NCBI GenBank assembly: GCA_030652115.1 | Contig: JAUSBK010000011.1 | Coordinates: forward strand, 1-64,000 | Direction of reading: 5' to 3' | DNA from: Coriobacteriia bacterium | GTDB taxonomy: Bacteria; Actinomycetota; Coriobacteriia; Anaerosomatales; Anaerosomataceae | DNA length: 64,000 bases | Shown: one piece after another, positions 19,786 through 28,914 of the stretch | Layout of the letters: each line of letters opens with the position of its first letter | How positions within the stretch are numbered: the first letter of the stretch is position 1 | The notes under the pieces: model-generated | The model's database searches: none | Seen by the model: only the letters and a program-made list of their open reading frames with translations | Told to the model about the DNA's origin: nothing | Made by a program: the position numbers and the translations under genes

Positions 19786-19839
19786 ATTCGTACCCCCGGA
19801 TGCGGGCTTGTGGTTGATTGTACCGCACGTCGCGCGGGT

Positions 19840-19868
19840 TTGACCCCCCTGGGACGCTGGCGTAGCAT
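19840..19868 (+). promoter_or_regulatory. guaB3-guaA promoter
   Basis: -35 TTGACC (19840-19845), 17-nt spacer, -10 TAGCAT (19863-19868). It is the best vegetative promoter in the window, and gives a leader of about 150 nt before guaB3. Confidence 0.8.
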
Positions 19869-19914
19869 AGACAGACCACGCACCCCGAAAACCCTCTTCG
19901 TCGCAGCATCTTTC

Positions 19915-19952
19915 GGACCAGGGCATCCTGCGCCGTGGCGCGGTCCTGGTCC
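19915..19952 (+). promoter_or_regulatory. Strong two-part hairpin in the guaB3 leader
   Basis: Outer stem GGACCAGG (19915-19922) with CCTGGTCC (19945-19952); inner stem GCGCC (19930-19934), loop GT, GGCGC (19937-19941). It is about 40 nt downstream of the predicted start of transcription, and the next gene upstream reads away, so it belongs to the guaB3 message. Only TTCG follows, so it may be an attenuator, a protein site or a stabilising hairpin. I see no purine-riboswitch core. Confidence 0.5.
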
Positions 19953-20024
19953 TTCGCGTATCGAGGGGCGTCTTGGATGGCACAGGATCATGTAGCGCGA
20001 ATCGACCGGGAGGAATCAGCGCTT

Positions 20025-21200
20025 ATGGAGATCGAGATCGGACGCGGCAAGACGGCACGTCAGGCGTATGGGTTCGACGACATCGCGATCGTGCCGAGCA
20101 GGCGCACCCGCGACCCCCGGGACGTGAACATCTCCTGGGAGTTCTCGTTCAAGGGCCGCGACTACGCGTTCCCGCTTCCGGTCCTTGCCTCCGCCATGGA
20201 CGGCGTGGTGGATCCCGCGTTCGCTATCACCCTCGGCAAGCTCGGCGGGCTGGCCGTGCTCAATCTCGAGGGCATCCAGACGCGCTACGCCGATCCCGCT
20301 CCGCAGCTTGACGCCATCGCGTCGTTCTCGCGCGAAGAAGCCACTCGCAGGATGCAGGAGATCTACGCCGCCGAAGACGTGAAGCCGGAACTCATCACGC
20401 AGAGGATCAAGGAGATCAAGGCTGGTGGCGTGCTCGCCGCCGCCTCGCTTACCCCCCAGAACGTCGAGAAGTTCATCGGCCCGGCGCTCGAAGGCGGTCT
20501 CGACATCCTCATCATCCAGGGCACGGTCATCTCCGCCGAGCACGTTTCGAGCTTCGACAAGCCGCTCGACCTGAACGCGTTCGTCGCCGGCCTCGACATC
20601 CCGGTCATCGTCGGCGGCTGCTGCAGCTACCAGGGCGCACTCCACCTCATGCGCACCGGCGCCGTGGGCGTGCTCGTGGGCGTCGGTCCCGGTCACGCGT
20701 GCACGTCGCGTCGCGTGCTGGGCATCGGCGTTCCGCAGTGCACCGCCGTCGCCGACGCTGCTGCGGCCCGCATGCGCCACCTGGACGAGACCGGCACCTA
20801 CTGCCACGTCATCGCTGATGGCGGCATGCGCACCGGCGGCGACCTGGCCAAGGCCATCGCCTGCGGCGCCGACAGCGTGATGATCGGCTCGCCGCTCGCA
20901 GCGGCCGCCGAAGCGCCCGGCCGCGGCTACCACTGGGGCATGGCGACCTTCCACCCGGACCTGCCGCGTGGCACGCGCGTCTTCGCCGGCCAGAAGGGCT
21001 CGCTCGCCGACGTGCTCATCGGCCCGGCGCACGAGAACGACGGCACGCTCAATCTCTGTGGCGGCCTGCGCACCTCCATGGCCACCTGCGGTTACGAGAA
21101 CCTGAAGGCGTTCCAGAAAGCCGAGGTCATGGTCGCGCCCTCCTTGCAGACCGAGGGCAAGACCCTCCAGCAGGCCCAGGGCGTCGGCATGGGCCGGTAG
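20025..21200 (+). CDS. guaB3: GuaB3 family IMP dehydrogenase-related protein
   Basis: TIM-barrel protein of the IMPDH/GMPR superfamily, 391 residues, lacking the CBS pair of GuaB. The N-terminus [20 protein letters not shown] with IVPSRRTRD is the GuaB3 signature. The active-site loop keeps an IMPDH-like cysteine (Cys226 in [13 protein letters not shown]) and GIGVPQ, and [15 protein letters not shown] forms the phosphate site. IMPDH oxidises IMP to XMP, the substrate of the next gene, guaA, only 9 nt away. ATG 20025 follows GGGAGGA; an in-frame ATG at 19977 with GAGGGG would add 16 residues. Enzyme activity is inferred from the retained cysteine and linkage. Confidence 0.9.
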   Translation: MEIEIGRGKTARQAYGFDDIAIVPSRRTRDPRDVNISWEFSFKGRDYAFPLPVLASAMDGVVDPAFAITLGKLGGLAVLNLEGIQTRYADPAPQLDAIASFSREEATRRMQEIYAAEDVKPELITQRIKEIKAGGVLAAASLTPQNVEKFIGPALEGGLDILIIQGTVISAEHVSSFDKPLDLNAFVAGLDIPVIVGGCCSYQGALHLMRTGAVGVLVGVGPGHACTSRRVLGIGVPQCTAVADAAAARMRHLDETGTYCHVIADGGMRTGGDLAKAIACGADSVMIGSPLAAAAEAPGRGYHWGMATFHPDLPRGTRVFAGQKGSLADVLIGPAHENDGTLNLCGGLRTSMATCGYENLKAFQKAEVMVAPSLQTEGKTLQQAQGVGMGR

Positions 21201-21209
21201 GGGACGGGC

Positions 21210-22760
21210 GTGACCGACTATCACGGAGGACAGCCCACCGTCTTCGTGCTCGATTTCGGCGCGCAGTACGCGCAGCTGATCGCGCGTCGCGTTCGTGAGG
21301 CGCGCGTGTACTCGGAGATCGTGCCCCACGACATCAGTGCCGAGGAGATCGAGCGTCGCCGTCCGGCGGCGCTCATCTTGTCCGGTGGTCCCGCGAGCGT
21401 CTACGCTCAGGGTGCACCGAAGCTCGACCCGCGCATCTACGACCTCGGCATCCCGGTCCTCGGCTTCTGCTACGGCATGCAGCTGATGGCGCTCGACCTG
21501 GGCGGCGCGGTACCGCACACCGACATCGGCGAGTACGGTTTCGCCGAGCTTGCCGTGATGGAGCCCGAGTGCCGTCTGCTCGACGGCGTACCGGAGACCT
21601 CGCAGGTCTGGATGAGCCACCGCGACAGCGTGGGGACGCCGCCCGAAGGCTTCCTCGTGACCGCCCGCACGGCGATCACCCCGATCGCATCGATGGAAGA
21701 CCCCGAGCGTGGCCTGTACGCCACGCAGTTCCATCCCGAGGTGGCTCACACCGAATTCGGCCAGCAGATCATCAAGCGCTTCTTGCACGACATCGCCGGC
21801 ATCCCGCCGGTTTGGACGATGGTGAACATCATCGACGAGACGGTGACGCGCGTACGCGAGCAGGTCGGCACCGATCGCGTCATATGCGGCCTGTCAGGCG
21901 GCGTGGACTCAAGCGTCGTCGCGGCACTGCTGCACCGCGCCATCGGCGACCAGCTCACCTGCGTGTTCGTGGATCACGGCATGATGCGCCTGAACGAGGC
22001 CGAGCAGGTCGTGCGCACCTTCCGCGACCAGTTCCACATCGACCTCGTGCACGTGGATGCCGAGGAGCGCTACCTTTCGTTGCTCGCCGGCGTGACCGAC
22101 CCGGAGCGCAAGCGCACCATCATCGGCGAGGAGTTCTGGCAGGTCTTCTTCGAGGAGGCCACCACGCTCGAGGGCGTGAAGTGGCTCGCCCAGGGCACGC
22201 TTTATCCCGACGTGATCGAAAGCGGTAACAAGACCGCCGCGAAGATCAAGAGCCACCACAACCTCATCCCGTTTCCCGTTGGGGTGCACTTCGACCTCAT
22301 CGAGCCGCTCAAGGCGCTGTTCAAAGACGAGGTCCGCGCGGTCGGTTCCGAGCTGGGCCTGCCGGACGAGATCGTCCACCGGCAGCCGTTCCCGGGCCCC
22401 GGTCTTGCCGTGCGCATCATCGGCGAGATCACGCACGAGAAGCTCGAGACGCTCCGTCGCGCCGACGCGATCATCCGTGAGGAGATCGGGGACTGGGACA
22501 CCGAGCGCAGCGTGTGGCAGTACTTCGGCGTCCTTCCTGACATCCGTAGCGTGGGCGTGATGGGCGACGAGCGCACGTACGGGCATCCGATCATCATCCG
22601 GGCTGTGTCCTCGGCCGACGCGATGACCGCCGACTGGGCGCGCCTTCCGCACGACTTGCTCGCGAAGATGAGCAATCGCATCATCAACGAGGTCGAAGGC
22701 ATCAATCGGGTGGCGTACGACATCACGAGCAAGCCGCCCGGCACGATCGAATGGGAATGA
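21210..22760 (+). CDS. guaA: GMP synthase (glutamine-hydrolysing)
   Basis: Converts XMP to GMP using glutamine and ATP. The 516-residue protein has an N-terminal class I amidotransferase domain with nucleophile cysteine in GFCYGMQ and the histidine of QFHPE, an ATP-pyrophosphatase domain with P-loop LSGGVDSSV, and a C-terminal dimerisation domain with [13 protein letters not shown] and the terminal [12 protein letters not shown] start at 21210 with AGGGGACGG. Co-transcribed with guaB3, giving the two steps from IMP to GMP. Confidence 0.97.
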   Translation: MTDYHGGQPTVFVLDFGAQYAQLIARRVREARVYSEIVPHDISAEEIERRRPAALILSGGPASVYAQGAPKLDPRIYDLGIPVLGFCYGMQLMALDLGGAVPHTDIGEYGFAELAVMEPECRLLDGVPETSQVWMSHRDSVGTPPEGFLVTARTAITPIASMEDPERGLYATQFHPEVAHTEFGQQIIKRFLHDIAGIPPVWTMVNIIDETVTRVREQVGTDRVICGLSGGVDSSVVAALLHRAIGDQLTCVFVDHGMMRLNEAEQVVRTFRDQFHIDLVHVDAEERYLSLLAGVTDPERKRTIIGEEFWQVFFEEATTLEGVKWLAQGTLYPDVIESGNKTAAKIKSHHNLIPFPVGVHFDLIEPLKALFKDEVRAVGSELGLPDEIVHRQPFPGPGLAVRIIGEITHEKLETLRRADAIIREEIGDWDTERSVWQYFGVLPDIRSVGVMGDERTYGHPIIIRAVSSADAMTADWARLPHDLLAKMSNRIINEVEGINRVAYDITSKPPGTIEWE

Positions 22761-22779
22761 TACGCATACGGACCGCGCG

Positions 22780-22799
22780 AGCGCCGGGAGACCGGCGCT
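22780..22799 (+). terminator. guaA terminator
   Basis: AGCGCCGG (22780-22787), loop GAGA, CCGGCGCT (22792-22799), followed by TTCG. It lies 19 nt after the guaA stop and separates the purine operon from the aromatic genes. Confidence 0.7.
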
Positions 22800-22833
22800 T
22801 CGTGCACCTACCGGAAGTCGTGAGGAGAGGGCA

Positions 22834-23118
22834 ATGACCGACCAGCTGTCAGCCGAGGCCGCAGAGCAGATCGCCGCGCACCGGTCGCGCATCGACGAGA
22901 TCGACTGCGAGATCGTGAAGCTCCTGAATGAGCGTGCAGCCGAGTCGCTCGCGATCCGTGCGCTCAAGCCGCAGGTCCACTGGGGTCTGTACGACCCCAA
23001 GCGCGAGGAGGAGATCTTCGCCAACCTCGCCCAGTGCAACGCCGGGCCGCTTTACTCGGAGAACCTGCGCGAGATCTACGAGGCGGTTCTGAACGTCATG
23101 AAGGAGATGCGCGGATGA
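22834..23118 (+). CDS. Chorismate mutase, AroQ class
   Basis: All-helical chorismate mutase that makes prephenate for phenylalanine and tyrosine synthesis. The 94-residue protein begins with the long helix containing [20 protein letters not shown], whose Arg, Asp and Leu-Leu pattern is typical, and has a later IRALKPQ segment. The normal AroQ size is ~90. GAGGAGAGGG precedes the ATG. Its stop overlaps the DAHP synthase start (ATGA), so the pair mirrors the fused AroQ-DAHP synthases of other bacteria but as two chains. Confidence 0.9.
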   Translation: MTDQLSAEAAEQIAAHRSRIDEIDCEIVKLLNERAAESLAIRALKPQVHWGLYDPKREEEIFANLAQCNAGPLYSENLREIYEAVLNVMKEMRG

Positions 23119-23909
23119 GCGCTGTGGAAGTCGGCGGCTCTCCCATCGTGCGCGACGGCGCCGTCACCGTCATCGCCGGTCCGTGCTCGGTAGAGACGCG
23201 CGCGCAGATGGACGAGGTCGGAGCCGCGCTCAAGGATCTGGGCATCCGGGTCATGCGGGGTGGGGCGTACAAGCCACGCACGAGTCCGCACTCCTTCCAG
23301 GGCCTCGAAGAAGAGGGCCTGAAGATCTTGCGGGAGACGGCGGACAAGTACGGACTCATGTTCGTTACCGAGGTCACGGACTCGGCACATGCCGAAGTGG
23401 TGGACGCATACGCCGATGTCCTGCAGATCGGCACCCGCAACATGGCGAACTTCAGCCTGCTCAAGAAGATCGGGCAGGTGACCGCCGAAAGCCGCAAGCC
23501 CGTGGTGTTCAAGCGCGGCATGGCCGCGACGATCCAGGAGTGGCTGCAGGCGAGCGAGTACATCACCACCCTCGGCAACGAGAACGTGATCCTATGCGAG
23601 CGCGGCATCCGCACCTTCGAGACGGCATACCGCTTCACGCTCGACATCACGGCCGTCCCGGTCGTGAAGAGCCTGTCGCTGCTGCCCATCATCGTGGATG
23701 TCTCGCACCCCTCCGGCCGAGCGGACCTCGTCCCCGCGGTCTCGCGCGCGGCGGTGGCGGTGGGCGCCGACGGCATCATGGTCGAGGTACATCCCAATCC
23801 GCGTGAGGCGCTCTGCGACGGACCCCAGTCGCTCGACATCGAAGGACTGCAGGCGCTTATGGCCGAACTCGAGCCACTTGCTCGCGCGGTAGGGAGAGTC
23901 GTCGCGTGA
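23115..23909 (+). CDS. aroF: 3-deoxy-7-phosphoheptulonate synthase (type I beta)
   Basis: First enzyme of the shikimate pathway: PEP plus erythrose 4-phosphate to DAHP. The 264-residue core has [52 protein letters not shown] and VDVSHPSGR, all catalytic or metal-binding motifs of the I-beta/KDO8P-like group. There is no N-terminal ferredoxin-like regulatory domain, so feedback control may come through the coupled chorismate mutase. ATG 23115 overlaps the mutase stop. Confidence 0.95.
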   Translation: MSAVEVGGSPIVRDGAVTVIAGPCSVETRAQMDEVGAALKDLGIRVMRGGAYKPRTSPHSFQGLEEEGLKILRETADKYGLMFVTEVTDSAHAEVVDAYADVLQIGTRNMANFSLLKKIGQVTAESRKPVVFKRGMAATIQEWLQASEYITTLGNENVILCERGIRTFETAYRFTLDITAVPVVKSLSLLPIIVDVSHPSGRADLVPAVSRAAVAVGADGIMVEVHPNPREALCDGPQSLDIEGLQALMAELEPLARAVGRVVA

Positions 23910-24002
23910 ACCGCACCGTTCGTCGGATGAATCCTTAGGAAACCTTGCGGCCAGCGAGGATGGCTGTCAGAATCAGGGCAAGTGGGAAACTCGGCCAGTC
24001 AT

Positions 24003-24030
24003 TTGCTGCAACGACTCCTGCGAGTATTGT
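24003..24030 (+). promoter_or_regulatory. Promoter of the zinc-ribbon gene
   Basis: TTGCTG (24003-24008), 16-nt spacer, TATTGT (24025-24030), 21 nt before the ATG at 24052. The upstream intergenic stretch from 23910 shows no other feature. Confidence 0.5.
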
Positions 24031-24051
24031 TTGACCAGGGAGGTACGGCAG

Positions 24052-24258
24052 ATGGCCGACGGATTGTACACACGGGTGTGCATGCACTGCGGCTCCACCG
24101 GGGCGCAGCGCATCGGCTACTGCGACGAGTGCGGCACTGCCGTGTGCGAGAAGTGCGGCAACACGCAGATCTCCCTCGACAACCGTAAGGTCATGCACGA
24201 CAGCTGTCTCAAGCAGTGCGCCGAGAGCTCGTTCTCGATGATCAAGTTCGTGAAGTAG
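24052..24258 (+). CDS. Small zinc-ribbon protein
   Basis: The 68-residue protein has cysteine knuckles CMHCG, CDECG and CEKCG plus two later cysteines (DSCLKQC), consistent with one or two zinc sites. The function is unknown. ATG 24052 follows GGGAGGT with ideal spacing; an upstream in-frame start at 24031 lies on the -10 box. It is a single gene with its own promoter. Confidence 0.8.
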   Translation: MADGLYTRVCMHCGSTGAQRIGYCDECGTAVCEKCGNTQISLDNRKVMHDSCLKQCAESSFSMIKFVK

Positions 24259-24295
24259 GCGCTCCCAGCCGCTTCATCCCCCTCGCCGGGCAGGG

Positions 24296-24301
24296 TACAC
24301 T
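24296..24301 (+). promoter_or_regulatory. -10 element close to the pcrA start
   Basis: TACACT, with TTCATC 17 nt upstream as a poor -35. Only 8 nt separate it from the ATG at 24310, and no ribosome site is present, so the transcript may be leaderless. Confidence 0.45.
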
Positions 24302-24309
24302 GTCACCCC

Positions 24310-26550
24310 ATGACATTCTCTCCTGACGACCTCAATCCGGCGCAGCGCGACGCCGTCACCACCACGCAAGGACCGCTTCTCGTGCTTGCCGGCGCGGGCA
24401 GCGGCAAGACGCGCGTGCTCACGTATCGGATCGCGCACCTGGTGCGCGATCTTGGTGTCTCACCGGCGGAGATTCTCGCCATCACGTTCACCAACAAGGC
24501 CGCGCAGGAGATGCGCTCCCGGCTCGAGGGTCTGTGCGGCCATGCAGGCCGCGCGATGTGGGTGATGACGTTCCACGCGTTCTGCGGCCGCATTCTGCGT
24601 GCAGATGGTGAGCGGCTCGGGTTCTCCCGCGCATTCACGATCTACGACGAGGACGATTCTCGGCGGCTGCTCACCAGCGTCGCGGCGGAGTTCGACATCG
24701 ATCCCAAGCAGTTCCCCATCAAGGGCATCGCATCGAGGATCTCCTCGGCAAAAAACGAGCTCGTCGGACCCGCCGAGTACGAGGCGAAAGCAGCCATCCC
24801 GCCGGAGAAGATCACCGCGAAGGTGTACCGCCGCTACCAGCAGCGGATCGCCGAGGCGAACGCGATGGACTTCGACGACATGCTCGTGAACGCCGAGCGG
24901 CTGTTGCGCGAGCACCCCGAGGTACTCGAGTTCTACCAGGACCGGTTCCGCTACATCCTCGTGGACGAGTATCAGGACACGAACAAGGCGCAGTACGAGA
25001 TCGTGAATCGCCTCGCCGCGCGCGACCGCAACCTGATGGTCGTGGGCGACGACGACCAATCGATCTACTCGTGGCGTGGCGCCGATATCCGGAACATCCT
25101 CGAGTTCGAGCGCGACTATCCCGATGCCACGGTGATCCGTCTGGAGCAGAATTACCGCTCTACCGAGACGATCCTCGCAGCGGCGAACGCCGTGGTGGCG
25201 AACAACCGCGGGCGCAAGCCGAAGACGCTGTGGACGGCAAACGTCGGCGGCGAGGCGATTGTGCGCTACTCGGCCACCGACGAACGCGACGAGGCCCGCT
25301 TCGCGGCCGAGGAGATCGAACGCCTCCTGCGCGACGAGCACCGCTCCTATGCCGACTTCGCCGTCTTCTATCGCACGAACGCCCAGTCGCGCATCGTGGA
25401 GGACACGTTCCTGCGCGCTGGCGTGCCGTACCGGCTCGTGGGCGGAACGCGCTTCTTCGAGCGTGCCGAGATCAAGGACGTGATGGCGTGGCTGCGCGCC
25501 GCCGCCAACCCCACCGACGTCCAGTCGCTCGCGCGCGTGCTCGAGAAGCGGCAGGGCATCGGCAAGACCACCATCGACACGCTGAGGGCGCACGCGATCG
25601 AGCGGGGCATCTCGCTCTCGGATGCAATCGCGCTCGCCGCCGACGAAGGGTGGCTCGCGACCGCCCCTTCGCGCAAGGTCGCTGTGCTGGCCGAGGACCT
25701 TGCCGCGGCGCGGGCCGTCGAAGGCGAGTCGCTGAGAGCCAGGGTGGAAGCGGTAGTGGACCTCTCGGGCCTTCTCTCGGCGCTCGCTGCCGAGAGCACG
25801 CACGAAGCGGCGGGCCGCGCAGAGAACATCCGGGAGTTCTTCGGCGTGGTGGACGAGTACGACCAGCAGCACGAGGAGCCCGAGGCGCGAACGCTCGAGG
25901 CGTTCCTCGAGTGGGTGGCGCTGCGCTCCGACCTCGACGAGATCGAGGAGAGCGAACGCGCGGTCACGATGATGACGCTGCACTCGGCCAAAGGCCTTGA
26001 GTTCCCGGTCGTGTTCATGCTCGGCATGGAGGACTCGCTGTTCCCGCACGCGAGCTCGCTGTTCGACCAGTCCGGGCTCGAGGAGGAGCGCCGTCTGTGC
26101 TACGTGGGCATCACCCGCGCTCGCGAACGGCTGTACATCATCCACGCATCGATGCGGCAGCTCTTCGGCACCACGCAGTACAACCAGCCGAGCATGTTCA
26201 TCTCGGAGATTCCCGAAGAACACGTGCGCGCCGAAGGGATCGGCTCGGCCGGCTTCGGCACGTCGGCGCCGGGGCGGGGACGAGGCGACCGCGGCGGATC
26301 GGTGCGGTGGGCGCGCGACCGTGCACCGGATAGCACCGGCGGCGGACGCGTCTTCGGCTCGGGACAGTCGGTCCGGCGTGAGGCCGAGCCGAAGCTCGTT
26401 CTTGCCGCCGGCGACACGGTCGATCACAAGGTATTCGGCCGGGGTGTGGTGCAGTCGGTGAGCGGCGATAAGGTGGCCGTGACCTTCCCGGGTAGCGGGA
26501 CGAAGAACCTGCTTCTGGGGTACGCTCCGATACGCAAGGTCGAACCGTAG
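24310..26550 (+). CDS. pcrA: ATP-dependent DNA helicase, PcrA/UvrD type
   Basis: Superfamily 1A 3'-5' helicase for repair and replication restart, 746 residues. All motifs are seen in order: LAGAGSGKT (I), ITFTNKAAQEM (Ia), VDEYQDTN (II), GDDDQSIYSWRGA (III), QNYRSTETIL (IV), LHSAKGLEFPVVF (V), YVGITRARERL (VI). The C-terminal tail (about 690-746) holds the DHKVFGRGVV Tudor-like domain that in PcrA contacts RNA polymerase. The start has no Shine-Dalgarno sequence. Confidence 0.96.
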   Translation: MTFSPDDLNPAQRDAVTTTQGPLLVLAGAGSGKTRVLTYRIAHLVRDLGVSPAEILAITFTNKAAQEMRSRLEGLCGHAGRAMWVMTFHAFCGRILRADGERLGFSRAFTIYDEDDSRRLLTSVAAEFDIDPKQFPIKGIASRISSAKNELVGPAEYEAKAAIPPEKITAKVYRRYQQRIAEANAMDFDDMLVNAERLLREHPEVLEFYQDRFRYILVDEYQDTNKAQYEIVNRLAARDRNLMVVGDDDQSIYSWRGADIRNILEFERDYPDATVIRLEQNYRSTETILAAANAVVANNRGRKPKTLWTANVGGEAIVRYSATDERDEARFAAEEIERLLRDEHRSYADFAVFYRTNAQSRIVEDTFLRAGVPYRLVGGTRFFERAEIKDVMAWLRAAANPTDVQSLARVLEKRQGIGKTTIDTLRAHAIERGISLSDAIALAADEGWLATAPSRKVAVLAEDLAAARAVEGESLRARVEAVVDLSGLLSALAAESTHEAAGRAENIREFFGVVDEYDQQHEEPEARTLEAFLEWVALRSDLDEIEESERAVTMMTLHSAKGLEFPVVFMLGMEDSLFPHASSLFDQSGLEEERRLCYVGITRARERLYIIHASMRQLFGTTQYNQPSMFISEIPEEHVRAEGIGSAGFGTSAPGRGRGDRGGSVRWARDRAPDSTGGGRVFGSGQSVRREAEPKLVLAAGDTVDHKVFGRGVVQSVSGDKVAVTFPGSGTKNLLLGYAPIRKVEP

Positions 26551-26576
26551 AACGCCTCGTTCAGCGAGAGGGAGCC

Positions 26577-28205
26577 ATGGGACCGATCCTGGTCTTCGGA
26601 CATCGCAATCCGGATAACGACTCGATCTGCTCGGCGGTCGCCTACGCGCACCTGAAGAACGTGACCGATCCGGACGAGGTCTACCTGCCTGCCCGTTTGG
26701 GGCCCGTCCCGCCCGAGACCGCGTGGGTCTTCGAGCGCTTCGGCGTGGATCTGCCCGACGAGATCCCACACGTGCGCACCCGGGTCCGCGACGCCATGAG
26801 CGCCGGCGTCGTCACGGTCTCCCCGGAAGACAATATGCTCACCGCGGGACGCCTGATGCGGGAGCACAACGTGCGCGCCCTTCCGGTCACAGACGCCGAG
26901 GGCGGTGTTCGCGGGCTCATGAATCAGCAGATTCTCGCGGAGCTCTACATCGGCGAGACCGAGATGCTCGGCTTTGCGAAGCTGCCTCTGACGGTGGCCG
27001 AGCTGGCTGCCGTGCTTGGCGGTCGCGTTCTTGCCGGCGACGTCGCCAAGCGGCTGACCGGTTCTGTGCTCATCGGCGCGATGGAGCCGGAGACGATGGT
27101 GTCCTACATCCACGCCGGCGACACGCTGATCGTGGGCGACCGCCTCCGCACCCAGCCTCAGGCGCTCGAGGCGGGCGCAGCATGCCTGATCATCAGCGGG
27201 GGTTCGGAGCCGGACGCCGGCGTGCTCGACCTGGCCGCCGCGCGCGGCGCTGCCATCATCTCGAGCCCGCACGACACCTACGCCACCGCACGTCTCGTGA
27301 ACCTGGGGCACTCGGTGGGCGGCCTGATGGACACTTCGCCGTTGCTGGTGGGCCCGGACGCGCTGCTCGCCGAGGTGGCCGAGGACCTGATGGACAGCGT
27401 CCATCGCGAGGCGCTCGTCGTGGATGAAGAGGGTCGGCTCGAAGGCATCCTCACGAGGACCAACCTTGCGCGCGGCTTCCGTCGCCGGGTCATCCTGCTC
27501 GACCACAACGAGCTCTCGCAATCTGCACCGGGTGTCGAGGACGCCGCGGTGGTCGAGATCGTCGACCACCACCGCGTGGGCGACGTGCAGACTGCCGCAC
27601 CGATCCTGTTCCTCAACCTCCCGGTCGGCTCGACCGCGACCATCGTCGCCGAGCGGTACCGCGACCTGGGCGTCGCGCCGCCCGATGGTATGGCAGGCGT
27701 GCTGCTCTCGGCCGTGCTGACCGACACGGTGCTTCTGAAGAGTCCCACCACGACCCCGACCGATCACGAGGTGGCCGATCGCCTCGCCGCGCAGCTCGAG
27801 ATCGACCCGATCGAGTTCGGCCTCGAGATGTTCCGCGCACGTGCCGAGCGAGTGGACTTCTCTGCGCCCGATGCGGTAGGCCGCGACCTCAAGGAGTACC
27901 GCGCGGGCGATCTTGCGATCGGCGTGGCACAGGTGGAGACGGTGGATGTGGCCGAGTACCTCGACCGCTCGGCGGAGCTGGCCGCCGCCCTCGAGGAGCT
28001 GGCCGGGCGTCGGAGCCTCGACCTGGCGATGCTGCTCGTCACCGACGTGGTCCGCGAGGGGAGTCAGGTCTTCGCGGTCGGCAAGACCCGCATCGCCGAG
28101 CGCGCGCTCGGCATAGAGCTGTCGGCCGGTCCGGCGTGGGTCGACGGTCTTCTCTCGCGCAAGAAGCAGGTCGCGTCACGCCTGCTCGAGACTGCGGGGG
28201 CGTGA
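26577..28205 (+). CDS. ppaC: Manganese-dependent inorganic pyrophosphatase with CBS and DRTGG domains
   Basis: Family II pyrophosphatase of the DHH superfamily with a regulatory insert, 542 residues. The N-terminal catalytic part has GHRNPDNDSICSA. The insert (about 65-300) holds a CBS pair split by a DRTGG domain. Catalysis resumes with IVDHHRVG and TDTVLLKSPTT. Family knowledge: the CBS pair binds adenine nucleotides and tunes activity, and the DRTGG form can bind diadenosine polyphosphates. ATG 26577 after GAGAGGGAG. The PAP2 gene follows 4 nt later. Confidence 0.93.
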   Translation: MGPILVFGHRNPDNDSICSAVAYAHLKNVTDPDEVYLPARLGPVPPETAWVFERFGVDLPDEIPHVRTRVRDAMSAGVVTVSPEDNMLTAGRLMREHNVRALPVTDAEGGVRGLMNQQILAELYIGETEMLGFAKLPLTVAELAAVLGGRVLAGDVAKRLTGSVLIGAMEPETMVSYIHAGDTLIVGDRLRTQPQALEAGAACLIISGGSEPDAGVLDLAAARGAAIISSPHDTYATARLVNLGHSVGGLMDTSPLLVGPDALLAEVAEDLMDSVHREALVVDEEGRLEGILTRTNLARGFRRRVILLDHNELSQSAPGVEDAAVVEIVDHHRVGDVQTAAPILFLNLPVGSTATIVAERYRDLGVAPPDGMAGVLLSAVLTDTVLLKSPTTTPTDHEVADRLAAQLEIDPIEFGLEMFRARAERVDFSAPDAVGRDLKEYRAGDLAIGVAQVETVDVAEYLDRSAELAAALEELAGRRSLDLAMLLVTDVVREGSQVFAVGKTRIAERALGIELSAGPAWVDGLLSRKKQVASRLLETAGA

Positions 28206-28209
28206 GACC

Positions 28210-28914
28210 ATGCTTCCCGGACGCCGAGAGCGCTGGCAGCGTGACCCGAGGGTGGGCGTGCTCGTGGTGGTCGCGTTCTCGGCGCTCGCCGCGTTCATTG
28301 CGCTCGGCCTCGCGCTCATCATCGCTCCGGCGTGGATCCAGCTCGACATCGCCGTTTCCGAGGCGATCAGGTCCATCGAACTGCCGGGTCTCGAGGCGTT
28401 CGCGCGTTTCGCCACCAGGCTGGGCGACTTCTGGCCGATGGTCATCCTCACCGTGGGGACGGCGATGCTCTTCTGGGCGCGAGGCAATCGGACGTCGGCG
28501 GCCACGCTCGTCATCGGGGTGCTGTCGGGCTCTGCGTTCGGTGTGCTGCTGAAGCTGCTCTTCGCGCGTCTGCGCCCGGCCCTTGAGGTCGCGCGCATTC
28601 CGATCCCCGAGACGTACAGCTTTCCGTCGGGCCACGCGCTCGCAAGCCTGCTCTTCTTCGGGTCGCTCGCGTTCCTCATCATCCTCCACGAGCGGAGCCT
28701 TCGGCGCGCACTGATCGCGACGGTGCTCTGCGTGCTGGCCGCGCTCACGATCGCCATGGCGCGCGTCTATCTGGGCGTCCACTACCTCGGCGACGTGGTC
28801 GGTTCCTGGCTGCTCGGCGCGTCGTGGCTCGCGGCAGTGGTGCTCGTGTCCGCGCGCTGGGGCGCCGGCTCCTCGGAGGCGGACTTCAGCGAGCCCGGGG
28901 AAGACGCACCGTAG
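28210..28914 (+). CDS. PAP2-family membrane phosphatase
   Basis: Integral membrane lipid or undecaprenyl-pyrophosphate phosphatase-like protein, 234 residues, five to six hydrophobic segments. The three PAP2 motifs are present: KLLFARLRP, PSGHALAS and ARVYLGVHYLGDV, with catalytic histidines in the last two. The substrate cannot be told. Directly downstream of the pyrophosphatase. Its 3' end overlaps the convergent sensor kinase gene by 29 nt. Confidence 0.9.
   Translation: MLPGRRERWQRDPRVGVLVVVAFSALAAFIALGLALIIAPAWIQLDIAVSEAIRSIELPGLEAFARFATRLGDFWPMVILTVGTAMLFWARGNRTSAATLVIGVLSGSAFGVLLKLLFARLRPALEVARIPIPETYSFPSGHALASLLFFGSLAFLIILHERSLRRALIATVLCVLAALTIAMARVYLGVHYLGDVVGSWLLGASWLAAVVLVSARWGAGSSEADFSEPGEDAP

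Noticed and set aside
19869-20024. Purine riboswitch in the guaB3 leader
   Set aside because: The leader is dominated by a plain hairpin; I find no conserved three-way-junction core.
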